64,000 nucleotides of DNA, from contig OW285235.1 of the NCBI GenBank assembly GCA_935421215.2, positions 229,377,200 through 229,441,199 on the forward strand, written 5' to 3'. Positions 10,624-21,050 of this stretch are shown here, piece after piece. The notes under the pieces are model-generated. The model worked only from the letters and a program-made list of their open reading frames with translations. It did not search any database and was not told where the DNA came from. Positions within the stretch are counted from its first letter, which is position 1. Each line of letters opens with the position of its first letter. This DNA is from Melolontha melolontha (Eukaryota; Arthropoda; Insecta; Coleoptera; Scarabaeidae). The position numbers were made by a program, and so were the translations under genes.

Positions 10624-12286
10624 TATTCTTTATGCTTCTTAAAAAAACGTTTTCGTTTTTCAGAAAAGCTTCGTTTGGTTGCTTTTCTGTCATATTCAGC
10701 TAAAGGAAGATCTCTTCTCAATGTCCAACAGTAATCGGCCATCATTTTTGTGTCCCAGCGCCATTGGTATCTTTTTTCCATCTCTTTAATATCCTGGTGA
10801 AATCTTTCTCCTTACTCTTCACTCACGTCCCCAAGGTTTTCTGGGAAATAGTCCAAATGGGAATGTAAAAAGTGAATTTTTATGCTCATATTGCAACCAA
10901 GAATCCTGAATTTTTCCAGCATATTTTCAACGATCTCAACATAGTTAGTGTCTTTATAATTCCCTAGAAATTTATGTACAACTTCGTTAAAAGCATGCCA
11001 TTCATGTTTTTCCATATCTTCCATCACATTTTCAAATTCTTGATCTTTCACCAAGCTCCTAATCTGCGGGCCTACAAAGATTGCCTCCTTTAATTTTGCC
11101 TCTGACAGAGTCGGAAATGTTTTACACAAATATTTAAAACAATTTCTTTCTTTGTTTAATGCCTTAACAAATTGTTTCATAAGTCCAACTTTTATGTGAA
11201 GCGGTGGAAGTAACAATTTTTGAGGGTCAATAGTCTCTTTTTATCCAACGCTGTTCTCGATTTCTGTTATCCCACTCGCACAGGAAACATGGAAATTTAG
11301 TATATCCAGACTGCTGACCCAAGAGAAGGCCTAAAATTTTTAAATCTCCACACACTTCCCAGTTGTGATTTTCATATTGTATTCTTAAAAGTAATTCCCG
11401 TAAATTTTCATAGTTTTCCTTTAAATGAACAGAATGGCCGACCGGAACAGAAGCAAAAACATTGCCATTATGTAAAAGAACAGCTTTAAGGCTCCTTTTT
11501 GAAGAGTCGATGAAAAGTCTCCAGTCAGAAGGTGTGTACTCAGGAGCGCCGAGGAAAGTAAGTAGATCAGCAATTGCTTGGCAGTACACTAGTGGTCCGT
11601 TTTGTGCAAAATATTTTACAAATCCAGCCTCACGATTTCTATACCAAGTGAAGGTAGTTTCTGGGGCAAGCAAATTTTTTTGTTTCAACCTAGATCCCAG
11701 TACTTCAGAAAGATCTTTTGAAAGTCCCAAATCTCTTACTAAATCATTCAGTTCGGCTTGTGAAAATAGCTGAGGTTGGTTTTCACCTGAGGTTGATGGT
11801 TCAAAATCACTATCCATCTGTAGGGAGCCGGAAGTTGAAGAGGTTTCAATATCTTCTTGTAGTACTTTGGGGGGTATAGGTACATGATCACTGTGAGGAA
11901 CTGGTCTGATAGCTGATTTAATATTGTTTGGGTACAAAATATGTTTCAAAGTTTTTCTATTATGCCCCCTTAATATCACAAAAACAAAAGTAGCAATCTC
12001 CATGATGATTTTGCGGTTCTCTCCAAACCATCGGTATTCCAAAAGGAAGGCTTTTTCTATTCCCTTTGGTCCAATGTCTTAAACCTTCTTCACATACCTT
12101 ACAAACAACGTGCGGTGCCCAATCTTTATCTTGATCTCCTAATTTGATTTTGAAATAAGCATAATATGCATTTTTCACAAATTCACCAATTGGTCTCTTA
12201 AACTTTTTCAAGACAAAATATCCAAAAATATAACAGAAATCATCTGGTTTGTTTTTGCAACACCGCCTAGACATATTTTTAAGCAA
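10624..12286 (-). pseudogene. Multi-copy invertebrate family, function unknown (copy 1)
   Basis: I recognise this as a family that recurs in insect and other animal genomes as uncharacterised proteins of roughly 550-600 residues. Blocks in order: an N-terminal CCKNKP..., YAYFKIKLGDQDKDWAPHVV then CKVC; PMVWREPQNHHGDCYFC; SAIRPVPH; a LNDLVRDLGLSKDLSEVLGS helix; RLFIDSSKRSLKAVLLHNGN; VCGDLKILGLLLGQQSGYTK; FPCFLCEWD; LLPPLHIKVGLMKQFVKALN; FLGNYKDTNYVEIVENMLEK; HSHLDYFPENLGDVSEE; then after a TAA (Q codon in relatives) GERFHQDIKEMEKRYQWRWD. Lesions: frameshift near 11965, frameshift plus deletion near 11220, stop at about 10810. The C2...C2 head resembles a treble-clef finger. FIDSS, CGDLK and SEE-x-GERFH could be RNase H-fold acidic residues (inference). 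A second copy lies at 27946-28615. No catalytic activity is established. Confidence 0.6.
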
Positions 12287-13326
12287 TGTTTATTTATCAA
12301 ATACCACGCACAACACTAAAGACAAATTACATTTTGCTTGTTTACTGATCCTCACTCAGAGCTATAATGAAGTAAATAACATTAAAATATACATTTTGTT
12401 TGGAGTGATAAACTTGGAATCGTTCTTCGCAGTACTAATAAAGTGAAAGCATAATAAATAGGATTTAGCAGGTAAAAATTCCCGCAAATCTTGTCCAAAA
12501 TTAATACATGTAATAAAAAATTTACATCAAGAAATGAGAGCCTATTTAACAAATTTCTTTAAAACCACAACAGAAAATCATTTTTGGGTTAATACCTAGA
12601 ATTTGAAGTAGTACATTCATTTTAAAATGTATTAAAACGCCTATTATAAGATTTTTTTCTATTTTTTTCTTTCCTTTTGTGCAAAAAAAAATCTGTGGGT
12701 GGTAGAGACCAACTGTATTTTAATTAGTTATTGCTATATAAAAACAGAGCTTAACAAACAAAAATCACATCATCACAAATTTAATAGCTGCCTGTGTTAT
12801 CATTAAAAAAGAGGCACAGAAACACAGAAAAAAACATGAATATTCAATTAAAATTACAAATGTAATTTATTATTTCTCGGCGTGAATTTAATATTAAGGC
12901 AACTAAATTACAAATTCCATATCACCACAAAACTCTTATACCGTTTAAAATTTTTAAAGAAACTTATTTTGTATTTTTTTCGAGATATTACAAAGATCAG
13001 GCCATTGACCTACTTATAAATAACAATAGAGCAGCTGCTGCATAAGAAAATTTAGATCTAGGAAATGAATGAATACATGTTTACAAAACTTTTCACACAA
13101 AGACTTTATATTATTGAAATGTGAAAAGAATTTTTTCTGAACTTGAACAAATAAATACCTATTTGTTTGTTGAATCGACAACATATAAACATATAATTTC
13201 TATTTATTTAGATTCAATCTGAGTACAGGACCATATTTGAAAAATTTATTTTCTTAAATTTTCGTAAAAATTAAAGTTTCGTTAGAATCCAATTTTTTGT
13301 AGATTTGAATTGCTGCCTATCTATTA
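12287..13326. other. No gene recognised
   Basis: AT-rich flank between the unknown-family pseudogene and the mariner-like element. The last bases before 13327, read in reverse (AGGCAGC, then ATTCAAATCTAC), weakly resemble GGGTAGCGCTGATTTCAAAT at about 10446. The pair is a candidate for element ends but is too degenerate to call. Confidence 0.4.
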
Positions 13327-13328
13327 TA

Positions 13329-14094
13329 CAGGGTGGCCCATTAGTGCGAGGAAGTCCAATATTTCGTTTATTACAACACATATCAAAAAATGTTTCAAAT
13401 AGAAGTTGTAGCAAATGTAATACTGCATATTTGTAAAATAATTGGAACTATACAGGGTGCTCAGATTAGTCGAGGCATTTAACCGAAATATTTTTTTAAA
13501 TGGCATGGTAGCTATATTTTTACATTATCGCAATCAGTATAACGGTGTAGATAAGTCACTAGATTTTTTCGACAAAATTTTATCGCGTTGCCAAATTATT
13601 GCAATTTTAGAGAAAATTGCATTATCATAAATGTATCTCATAAAAGTTTACTAATAACATGTAAAGCGAAATTCTTCTTAATTACAAAGAGTAAGAGTTT
13701 ATTAAACATATGGCACAAGAGTATTTTTTTTCATGCACAGGGTCTTTAATATGAAGGCACAAAATTATCACATTTTAATAGGTCAAAACTTATTTTTTTC
13801 AAATGAAACAGCCTGTATATTATTGCACAATTTTGTAAAGCTACTAAATCCCTTCAATTTATGTATATACCATATAGCCTCTAAAACTAATAGTTTCAGA
13901 GAAATTACCGTTTTATGAAATTCTTATTCTACTTAAATTAATTTCGAAATGCGATATAATTTATAAAATTTATTAACCCTAAGTAAAATATAAAAACATA
14001 AATTTCTTTTCTTCTAGATATCTACAAAACAGTTACTTTATTAAATGCTCAAAATGGGCACCATTTACTTCTAAACAATAATACATGCGGTCCA
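13329..14094 (+). repeat. Left inverted arm of the 13.3 kb element
   Basis: Mirror copy of 15334-16110, with scattered mismatches only. Contains a second terminus-like sequence, TA then CAGGGTGCTCAGATTAG at 13453, and an opposed GAAACAGCCTG at 13815. It ends inside the inverted copy of the transposase C-terminus (HFEHLIK). Confidence 0.85.
13453..13815. mobile_element. Possible MITE inside the left arm
   Basis: About 363 bp bounded by CAGGGTGCTCAGATTAG and, in reverse, CAGGCTGTTTCATTTG, each next to TA. The mirrored copy in the right arm is 15612-15986 (there CAGGGTGTTTCATTTG is intact). Ends of this form are typical of mariner-like elements. The unit may be a small nonautonomous element that was already in the arm before the arm was duplicated. 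Confidence 0.4.
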
Positions 14095-14248
14095 CAACAA
14101 CATCTTCAGCGGCGAGGTCGAAGTATTCTCCTTGGTTTCTCGTCGTCGAATGATATCGGGACTTGGAGATCGACGGTATTAATAGTAGAAGTAGGGATCT
14201 GGGTGATTTCGGACTGGCCAATGGCAGAAGTAGGGGTGGGGGTGACAT
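14033..14248 (-). other. Chimeric ORF: foreign segment fused to transposase tail
   Basis: An open frame of 71 codons on the minus strand. Its last part (YCLEVNGAHFEHLIK) is the inverted copy of the transposase C-terminus. Its first part (MSPPPLLLPLASPKSPRS and onward) comes from a GC-rich stretch of about 155 bp (14095-14250) with no counterpart in the other arm. The frame probably has no function, but it marks captured sequence. Confidence 0.4.
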
Positions 14249-14331
14249 TTTCTAATTTATTATTATACTACTGTCAAGAATAAGTAGTTTAGTATACCTA
14301 CTCTACATTTCGTGTAAATTAGGTTGCAAAA

Positions 14332-15394
14332 ATGAACTTCGACAATCAAGAACTGATAGATATGATTTTTGTTCTGGGTGAAAGTTTTAAAAATTGCTTA
14401 TTTGTCTCAAGATTATATCATGAAAAATATCCACTTAGAAGGCAGCCTAGAAAAGAAGCATTTGAAAGTTTATTGTTGAGATTTACACAAACTGGAAATG
14501 TTGCATATCCAAAAGGTGAAAGAACAAAGACTGCAATAACAGCAGATGATGAGATGACAGTTATGTTAAAGGTTATAGAAAATCCTCACACATCTAGTAG
14601 ATAAATTTCGCATCAGACTAACATAAGTCGCACTGTTGTCCAACGAATTCTGAGCAAAAACAAGATGCATCCATACCACATACAAATGATGCAAGAGCTA
14701 TTACCCGATGATTTTGAAAAAAGAATAACGTTTTGTGAATGGGCTTCAGGAAGAATTGAACAAGACAGACAATTTTTCAATCATGCTTTATTTTCTGACG
14801 AAGCGACATTTCACAAAAATGGATTTGTCAATAGACATAACTTTCACTATTATTCCACCGAACAACCACATTATGTAAAGACTACTAGTCAGCCAAGATG
14901 GTCCTTGAATGTTTGGGGTGGAATAATAGGAAATTATGTGATTGGGCCGCATTTTTTTGATGGGAAGGTAACTGCTCAAATTTATTTGGATTTTTTTACA
15001 GAACCATTTACCCCATTTAATACGACATTTGCCCAATCAAGTCAAGCAAAGGATGTGGTATTTACATGACGGAGCGCCAGTTCATCATGCCGGTGTAGTC
15101 AATACGTTTTTAAATAACTGGCTACCTGAAAGATGGATAGGCAGAGGAGGGCCAGTTCAATGGCCACCCCGTTCCCCGGAATTAAACAAAGTAGATTTTT
15201 TCATGTGGGGTTATGTTAAAAGTCAAGTTTACAAAACATTTGCAACAACAAAGGAAGATATGAAACAAAGGATAAGAGACACTTTCCGAACTATTAATGA
15301 GACCATGCTAAGAAATGTTAGCAGAGCTTTCAATGACCGCTTGTATTATTGTTTAGAAGTAAATGGTGGCCATTTTGAGCATTTAATAAAGTAA
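14332..15394 (+). pseudogene. DD41D mariner-like transposase, two lesions
   Basis: Starts MNFDNQELIDMIFVLGES, with a DUF4817-like HTH region, then an ancestral HTH block interrupted by a stop at about 14602 (TSSR-stop-ISHQTNISRTVVQRIL). The catalytic core follows: ALFSDEATFHKNGFVNRHNF (first D), LNVWGGIIGNYVIGPHFFDG, YLHDGAPVHHAGVV (second D) and PPRSPELNKVDFFMWGYVKS (third D). Counted residues between second and third aspartate: 41. A frameshift lies in 15029-15069. It ends HFEHLIK at 15394. Family knowledge: Tc1/mariner superfamily with TA targets and a D-D-D catalytic triad. All three acidic residues survive, so the gene died recently. Confidence 0.82.
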
Positions 15395-16110
15395 CTGTTT
15401 TGTAGATATCTAGAAGAAAAGAAATTTATGTTTTTATATTTTACTTAGGGTTAATAAATTTTATAAATTATGTCGCATTTCGAAATTAATTTATGTAGAA
15501 TAAGAATTTCATAAAACGGTAATTTCTCTGAAACTATTAGTTTTAGAGGCTATATGGTATATACATAAATTGAAGGGATTTAGTAGCTTTACAAAATTGT
15601 GCAATAATATACAGGGTGTTTCATTTGAAAAAAATAAGTTTTGACCTATTAAAATGTGATGATTTTTTGCCTTCATATTAAACACAATGTGCATGAAAAA
15701 AAAATACTCTTGTGCCATATGTTTAATAAACTCTTACTCTTTGTAATTAAGAAGAATTTCGCTTTACATGTTATTAGTAAACTTTTATGAGATACATTTA
15801 TGATCATGCAATTTTCTCTAAAATTTCATACTTTTCGCAATAATTTGGCAACGCGATAAAATTTTGTCGAAAAAATCTAGTGACTTATGTACACCGTTAT
15901 ACTGATTGCGATAATGTAAAAATATAGCTACCATGCCATTTAAAAAAATATTTCGGTTAAATGCCTCGACTAATCTGAGCACCCTGTATAGTTCCAATTA
16001 TTTTACAAATATGCAGTGTTGCATTTGCTACAACTTCTATTTGAAACATTTTTTGATATGTGTTGTAATAAACGAAATATTGGACATCCTCGCACTAATG
16101 GGCCACCCTG
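15334..16110 (-). repeat. Right inverted arm of the 13.3 kb element
   Basis: Mirror of 13329-14094. It begins inside the transposase coding end at GACCGC and runs through the 3' UTR to the outer terminus at 16110, followed by TA. Confidence 0.85.
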
Positions 16111-16539
16111 TATATTAGCGTAGGTCGGAATATTTCGTTTACACCCTGTGTACGAGTGTCCGTTATTTGAGATTGGTCAAAACAATGGAAAAAAAACAAA
16201 TTTCATTTTATTTAAGATATCTATAGTAATATTAAAATAAGACGTATTACATAATTATCAAGAAGCATAAATAAAAAGCTGGCTACTGGTAATGTTGTTA
16301 GCACTGACACGGTGAGAAGATTGTTTAAAGCCTGCCACGAGTCCCACTGAAAACTTAAGTATTTAATAATTTACTTTAAAATGGTGACAACTATTTACAA
16401 ACAAGGAAATGGTGATTAGATTAATAAAATTTTTTGAACATTCATTATATCGAGCGATCAAGACAATTTGTAAAAAGTCTTTCTTTGGAGACTGTGGTTA
16501 AGTCAAAACTTAAATACCACAATTACTAATAGTATCCTA

Positions 16540-16574
16540 AATACGTCTTTCGACAACTAAGTTGTCATCATCAG
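16540..16574 (-). ncRNA. Hammerhead-like motif (Penelope family A, copy 1)
   Basis: On the minus strand: CTGATGA, one T, stem GACAAC with loop TTA and GTTGTC, then GAAA and GACGTA. The core CUGANGA and GAAA are canonical. One extra base separates the core from stem II. A stem I pairing is not convincing in this copy. Confidence 0.45.
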
Positions 16575-16628
16575 TTGGTAAAACCACTAATCAAAGTGCC
16601 GTACATGGAATACCACATATGAGAATGC

Positions 16629-16696
16629 ACCAACTTTACACGGCGTCCACGTATACACTGATAGCAGTGTATACGTGGACGCCGTGTAAAGTTGGT
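16629..16696. repeat. Perfect 32 bp inverted repeat with 4 bp loop
   Basis: Arms ACCAACTTTACACGGCG... (16629-16660) and the exact reverse complement (16665-16696), loop ATAG. It sits between two opposed Penelope-like ends. Confidence 0.95.
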
Positions 16697-16722
16697 ATGT
16701 CTCAATATGCGACACTTAACTA

Positions 16723-16757
16723 CTGATGATGACAACTTAGTTGTCGAAATACGTATT
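16723..16757 (+). ncRNA. Hammerhead-like motif (Penelope family A, copy 2)
   Basis: CTGATGA at 16723-16729, T, GACAAC-TTA-GTTGTC, GAAA at 16746-16749, then the palindromic TACGTA. Same layout as 16540-16574 in the opposite direction. Confidence 0.45.
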
Positions 16758-16810
16758 CAGGATACGATTAATAATTGTTGTAAGGGGTTATATGCCTTTT
16801 TTGAAGATAA

Positions 16811-16981
16811 TTTGTAATCGAGTCATTCATGAATCCGAAATCGTATGTCGTAACTTGAACTGCACTTACACTACAAATGTCAAGTAGAATGTGAGTCAAA
16901 TAACAATATTTCACGTTTGTAATGTAAGTATAGTTCAAGTAACGACATGCGATTTCGGATTTATGAATGACTTGATTACAA
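16811..16981. repeat. Foldback, arms ~68 bp
   Basis: The left arm from TGTAATCGAGTCATTCATGA (about 16812-16879) pairs with the right arm ending TGAATGACTTGATTACA (about 16913-16980), with about 33 bp between. A few mismatches. Sequence outside (ATATCGAGCGATCA at about 16447 and its reverse at about 16985) suggests the foldback is part of a larger inverted structure. Confidence 0.75.
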
Positions 16982-17044
16982 ATTCTTCTGATCGCTCGAT
17001 ATTTCATATAACTTTTTCACTGGCATGACTTTGAAAGTTGCCTA

Positions 17045-17640
17045 TAGGCCTAGTAACATCGATCAAATATAATTGGACGTGTTCAAATCAATATCTCAGT
17101 TCAGAAAAATCTGCATTTGTCTGGGATGTGACCTCCTTTGTCCGAAATCTCTTTTCATCGAACCATTTTTTAAATTTGGAAATAAAAAGAAATTACTGGA
17201 AATCGGATTTGGCGAATATGGCGGATGAATTTTGTTGCAGCAACAGAGGACGAATGAGAAGGCGCATTATCGCGATGGAACCAAACCCTCTCCTTCACCA
17301 AATGTAATCGTTCTTTCTTCTCAGTTCTGCAAAACATTCCAGCAAATCGGCATAATATTTTTTCCAGTTATAGTTTTTCCCCTTTCTAAATAATCGATGA
17401 CGATAACACCTTTGGAATTCAAAAAAACTCTGACCCATGACTTTATCGGCTGAAAGAAACTGTTTTTGCTTTCTTGAGGTACATTCGCCGGAAGAAATGC
17501 ATTGTTTTGACTGTATTTTCGTTTCTGGAGTATAATGATGTATCCAAGTTTCATATACTGTGACATATCAACGGAAGAATTCCTTTGGATTACATGTGAA
17601 GATGGCCAAACATTCTTTACATGCCCGTAAAGCACACATC
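17045..17640 (-). pseudogene. Mariner transposase catalytic region, decayed
   Basis: On the minus strand, in alternating frames: ETWIHHYTPETKIQSKQ (first catalytic block, about 17500-17560), SKGVIVIDYLERGKTI (about 17370-17420), then KNIMPICWNVLQN, and after stops SSVAATKF with IRHIRQIRFPV, a broken HPPYSPDLAPSDF block, and FYFQI near 17165-17200. The classic mariner order is clear. The N-terminal HTH and both termini are missing. At least three frame changes. Confidence 0.62.
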
Positions 17641-19410
17641 TTGCGTGTTCCTTTAATATATTAGCTTTAAAAATCTACAAGTATATATGTCTAACAGCTG
17701 ACTCAGGATATCGAATCCTTACTATAACACAACTTATAGATATAACCATTGCTACCTTTGAATACAATGTAGCATTCTGAATCCGATATTCGTATGTTAT
17801 ATTTCTTGCTTTAAACAATAAAAAAATATTCTCATAATACACATGAAACTCTAGTATAATTTTTAAAATAGGTTTGTAAATGAATCTAACACATATTAAT
17901 TTTTCATTACTTACATGAATATATAAACTGATTTTGTACGAGGTATTGACCTTACCATACAGGATATTATAGCTTCTATAACATCGACAGCTGTTACGTA
18001 TGCAAACATAAGTTTTTAATTTTAGAGTTCGCGACGTGATTGACACAATACTTTGGATTCATATTCTATACAATTACATGTTTCCATTTTTCATATGTTG
18101 TCTTTTTATTTCAAGGACACCAGTATAGTAACAAAAATAAATAAATAATAAGTAATATAGTTGAAGGAGTAAATGGGGAAAGATATTTAGTAGAATAATT
18201 AGTAAGATGTTAAATGTAAATAAAACTGATTTAGGTTCTTATCGGATGCTTGAGGGGTGCCCTGGCGAAGACCTTTGGTCTAGCTATGTTGACAAAGAAA
18301 ACAACATTAGATCGAGTACCTTAAGATGGGCGAATATAAATAAAATATAATAAATACAGGACAAAAATTAGCTTGTGGTATTTGCTTTCATATTTTTTGC
18401 TTTTGATAAAATGCAAATTCTTGCAAGAATCGCTACGCTTTTATTTTTACATTGTTAGCGACGGAACAAGTAAGCAGTAAATAATAAATGATGATAACTT
18501 GTGTCCAACTTGCTCGACGGATACAGAGATGTTATGCTAATGAATGTCACCGCGTCAAGTTCTTAATTTGATTTATTGGTTCTCGTTTTCTATTTACAAC
18601 CATATCGATCGCAAAATCTATGAGTAATGGCACTACCAAACAAGGTACCCAAATGAATTATAGTCTTATTATTGGTTTCGTTATTAATTTATAATTAATA
18701 CTTTTCTGTTCTAATGCTGTTCTAAATGGTTTAATAAACAAATAAGGAAACTAAGAACATTGCAGTTAAAGTTTAAAGAATTTAATTTCCGAAAAAATTA
18801 TATGAGTTATGACGCTAAAGGATGTTGGAAAAATATTTGAGTTTTTTTTCAACACAGCCATCAATAATAGAAAAAGTAATAATAAATAACATTCTCAATT
18901 GCGAGATTTTTATTTTTGTCTTATTTAGGACTATATTTCATTTTTTTTGCGTTCGCCGATGGCCTAGTGGTTTTAGCAAGCAACCAGGAAGAGATAATGA
19001 AAGTGACTATTAGAATTTATGCCTGCAAACGCAGTCGTGGTGGACATTTGAATGATATTCTGTTCCACGTATAATTGTAATGAATCATACTTTCAATAGC
19101 TTCAAAATTTGCATTTTATTAAAAAGAAATTTGTAGGCGCGTTTTTTGGATGACCTTTTAGTTCCGTTTTAGGATATTGTCCTACCATTGGTGAGAATTG
19201 TGTTTTTGTTAGACCTTCGCCTTGGCATAGTACAGAAATCGCGGTTCCTCTTAGCATAATCTACACATCGTTTTTTCTGTTAAGCCCATATTCATATATT
19301 TGTGCATATATTCATATATTTGTGGAATTTACAATGTTCCATTAACATGAAATCACAAACGTACAATATAAGTGGAGTTAGATTAATTAACACCAATTAG
19401 ATAAATTTAA
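17641..19410. other. No gene recognised
   Basis: A 123-codon open frame on the minus strand at 17675-18046 shows no domain and normal AT content for the area, so I do not call it. At about 18955-18980 GATGGCCTAGTGGTTTTAGC looks like a tRNA A box, possibly the head of a SINE, but no B box or tail was found. Confidence 0.4.
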
Positions 19411-20014
19411 AAATTGCTGAAAATCCACGTCCATCAACGGAACGTACAGACGCGTTTCGCTCTTATTGTAGCTTATCAATGTACGGTATCTCGAAGACGG
19501 ATATGGCTTTTCACTTCTATACTTTGTGTATATATAGTTAACATTCTGAACTTACTGCAAATGAGAATTAATGAATATTAAACCCCATTTTTACATGTAA
19601 ATGTCGCCTTATGTGATGCGTTAATAACTACAATCCGACAAACTAAGTTTGTACCAGTATTTAGAACACACCTCGTCGCGACTCCGACCTTCCTGGTAAT
19701 TAGGATAATTAAAAATTGCTGAAAAGCCACGTCCATCAACGGAACGTACAGACGCGTTTCGCTCTTATTGTAGCTTATCAATGTACGGTCTCTCGAAGAC
19801 GGATATGGCTTTTCACTTCTATACTTTGTGTATATATAGTTAACATTCTGAACTTACTGCAAATGAGAATTAATGAATATTAAATCCCATTTTTACATGT
19901 AAATGTCGCCTTATGTGATGCGTTAATAACTGCAATCCGACAAACTGAGTTTGTACCAGTATGTAGAACACACCTTGTCGCGACTCCGACCTTCCTGGTA
20001 ATTAGGGTAATTAA
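19411..20014 (+). repeat. Tandem repeat, period 302 bp, two copies
   Basis: Units start at 19411 and 19713, each opening AAATTGCTGAAAA and ending near TTCCTGGTAATTAGG. They differ at only a few positions. A third unit begins at about 20015 and breaks after about 20 bases. Confidence 0.9.
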
Positions 20015-20031
20015 AAATTTCTGAAAAGCCG

Positions 20032-20120
20032 GTAGTTGTAGTTATTAACGCATCACATAAGGCGACATTTATATGTCAAAATGGGATTTAATATTCATTA
20101 ATTCTCATTTGCAGTAAGTT
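20032..20120 (-). repeat. Inverted partial copy of the 302 bp unit
   Basis: GTTATTAACGCATCACATAA through CATTTGCAGTAAG is the reverse complement of the middle of the unit (compare 19545-19640). So the array ends in a fold. Confidence 0.85.
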
Positions 20121-21050
20121 TAGATAAATTTATTTAATTGATGTAAAGGGGAAACTAAAGGGATCTCGGCAGTTCCTTTTTATTTTAAGTAGAGGCTGTG
20201 CCAAATATTTATTTTCTTTTTCTTATTTTGATTGTTCAAACCTGTTTAAGGAATTGCCTGACGTTTGTTCGACATAGTTTTATTAATTAGTTGTTTTCTC
20301 TTGTATCTTTGTTCATGAAAGCGACCAGTAGCTTCCTTGTCAAATTATCTTTCATTTAATATCACCTGGTGGCTTTTAATATCCTCTACGAGTTCCGTGT
20401 GACATAGACCACCGGATACAAACCAATAAATTTTATAAGGTACACGATGGCGTCCATTTTCTAATTCTTGAGCTGAATAAATTTTGAAAACGTTTCAATA
20501 AGAACCGCTCGATCGTCTCCACTGACTTGTCTGGGTCTGGCTCGTTGGTTCTGTACTCGGCTACAATATCTCGCGCTACTAAGTTTTGTAAAATTTAAGA
20601 ACCAGTTATATCTGCTGCGGATGACACTTTCTTCGTTTTTAAAAAACTTTATTAGAAGCTGAGCTGTTATAAAATTTTTTGGAACTACCACTAGATAAAT
20701 TTTCAAATTGTGCAGGGTCTAGCGGGGTCATGTTTGACGGTGATTAGAGTTCAAACCTATTGAACCCCAATTTTTTTTTATTCTTTGTTTTTATGTCTTA
20801 TTATATAAAGTTAATCAGAGATTTCGAATTTTAACTATATTTTGCTCTCCATTATGTGAAGGTGTTCTTGTTTTATAATCAATTTGGTTAAGCGATGTTT
20901 TCGTGGGAGCAATATAGGGTGGTTATTATATAAGATAAATTTGAATTCCCCAAGTGTCTACCAACTCTCCGTAAACCATCTTTATGAAGAAATTGATTTA
21001 ATTACAAAATAATACTATTCGAATGTATAGTAAAATGATTTTAAATGTTC
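20121..21050. other. No gene recognised
   Basis: An 81-codon open frame on the minus strand at 20461-20706 has no recognisable domain. The rest is AT-rich single-copy-looking sequence. Confidence 0.4.

Larger units (their letters stand above)
13329..16110 (+). mobile_element. Mariner-like element with ~770 bp inverted arms
   Basis: The outer ends are CAGGGTGGCCCATTAGTGCG (left, from 13329) and its reverse complement ending at 16110, each flanked by TA. The arms (13329-14094 and 15334-16110) are nearly identical in mirror image. They include the last 18 or so codons of the transposase, so the left arm is an inverted copy of the 3' end rather than an ordinary terminal repeat. The central part holds the transposase pseudogene and a foreign GC-rich insert. 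Total 2782 bp. Confidence 0.85.
16474..16795. mobile_element. Penelope-like element ends in inverted pair
   Basis: The left part (minus) and right part (plus) both carry the terminal sequence CTGATGATGACAAC, TTAGTTGTC, GAAA, then ACGTATT and GGATAC. The left part continues to GTCTTTCTTTGGAGACTGTG at about 16478-16497, which recurs at 50515-50535 beside a GIY-YIG remnant of a Penelope-like element. So these are tails of the same family, facing each other across a perfect hairpin. No coding sequence remains here. Confidence 0.6.

Noticed and set aside
17675..18046. 123-codon open frame, minus strand
   Set aside because: No domain, low-complexity I/Y/R composition typical of AT-rich noncoding DNA.
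18950..19010. tRNA-like A box (GATGGCCTAGTGGTTTTAGC)
   Set aside because: No B box, no cloverleaf and no tail; could be a SINE head but a single short match is not enough.
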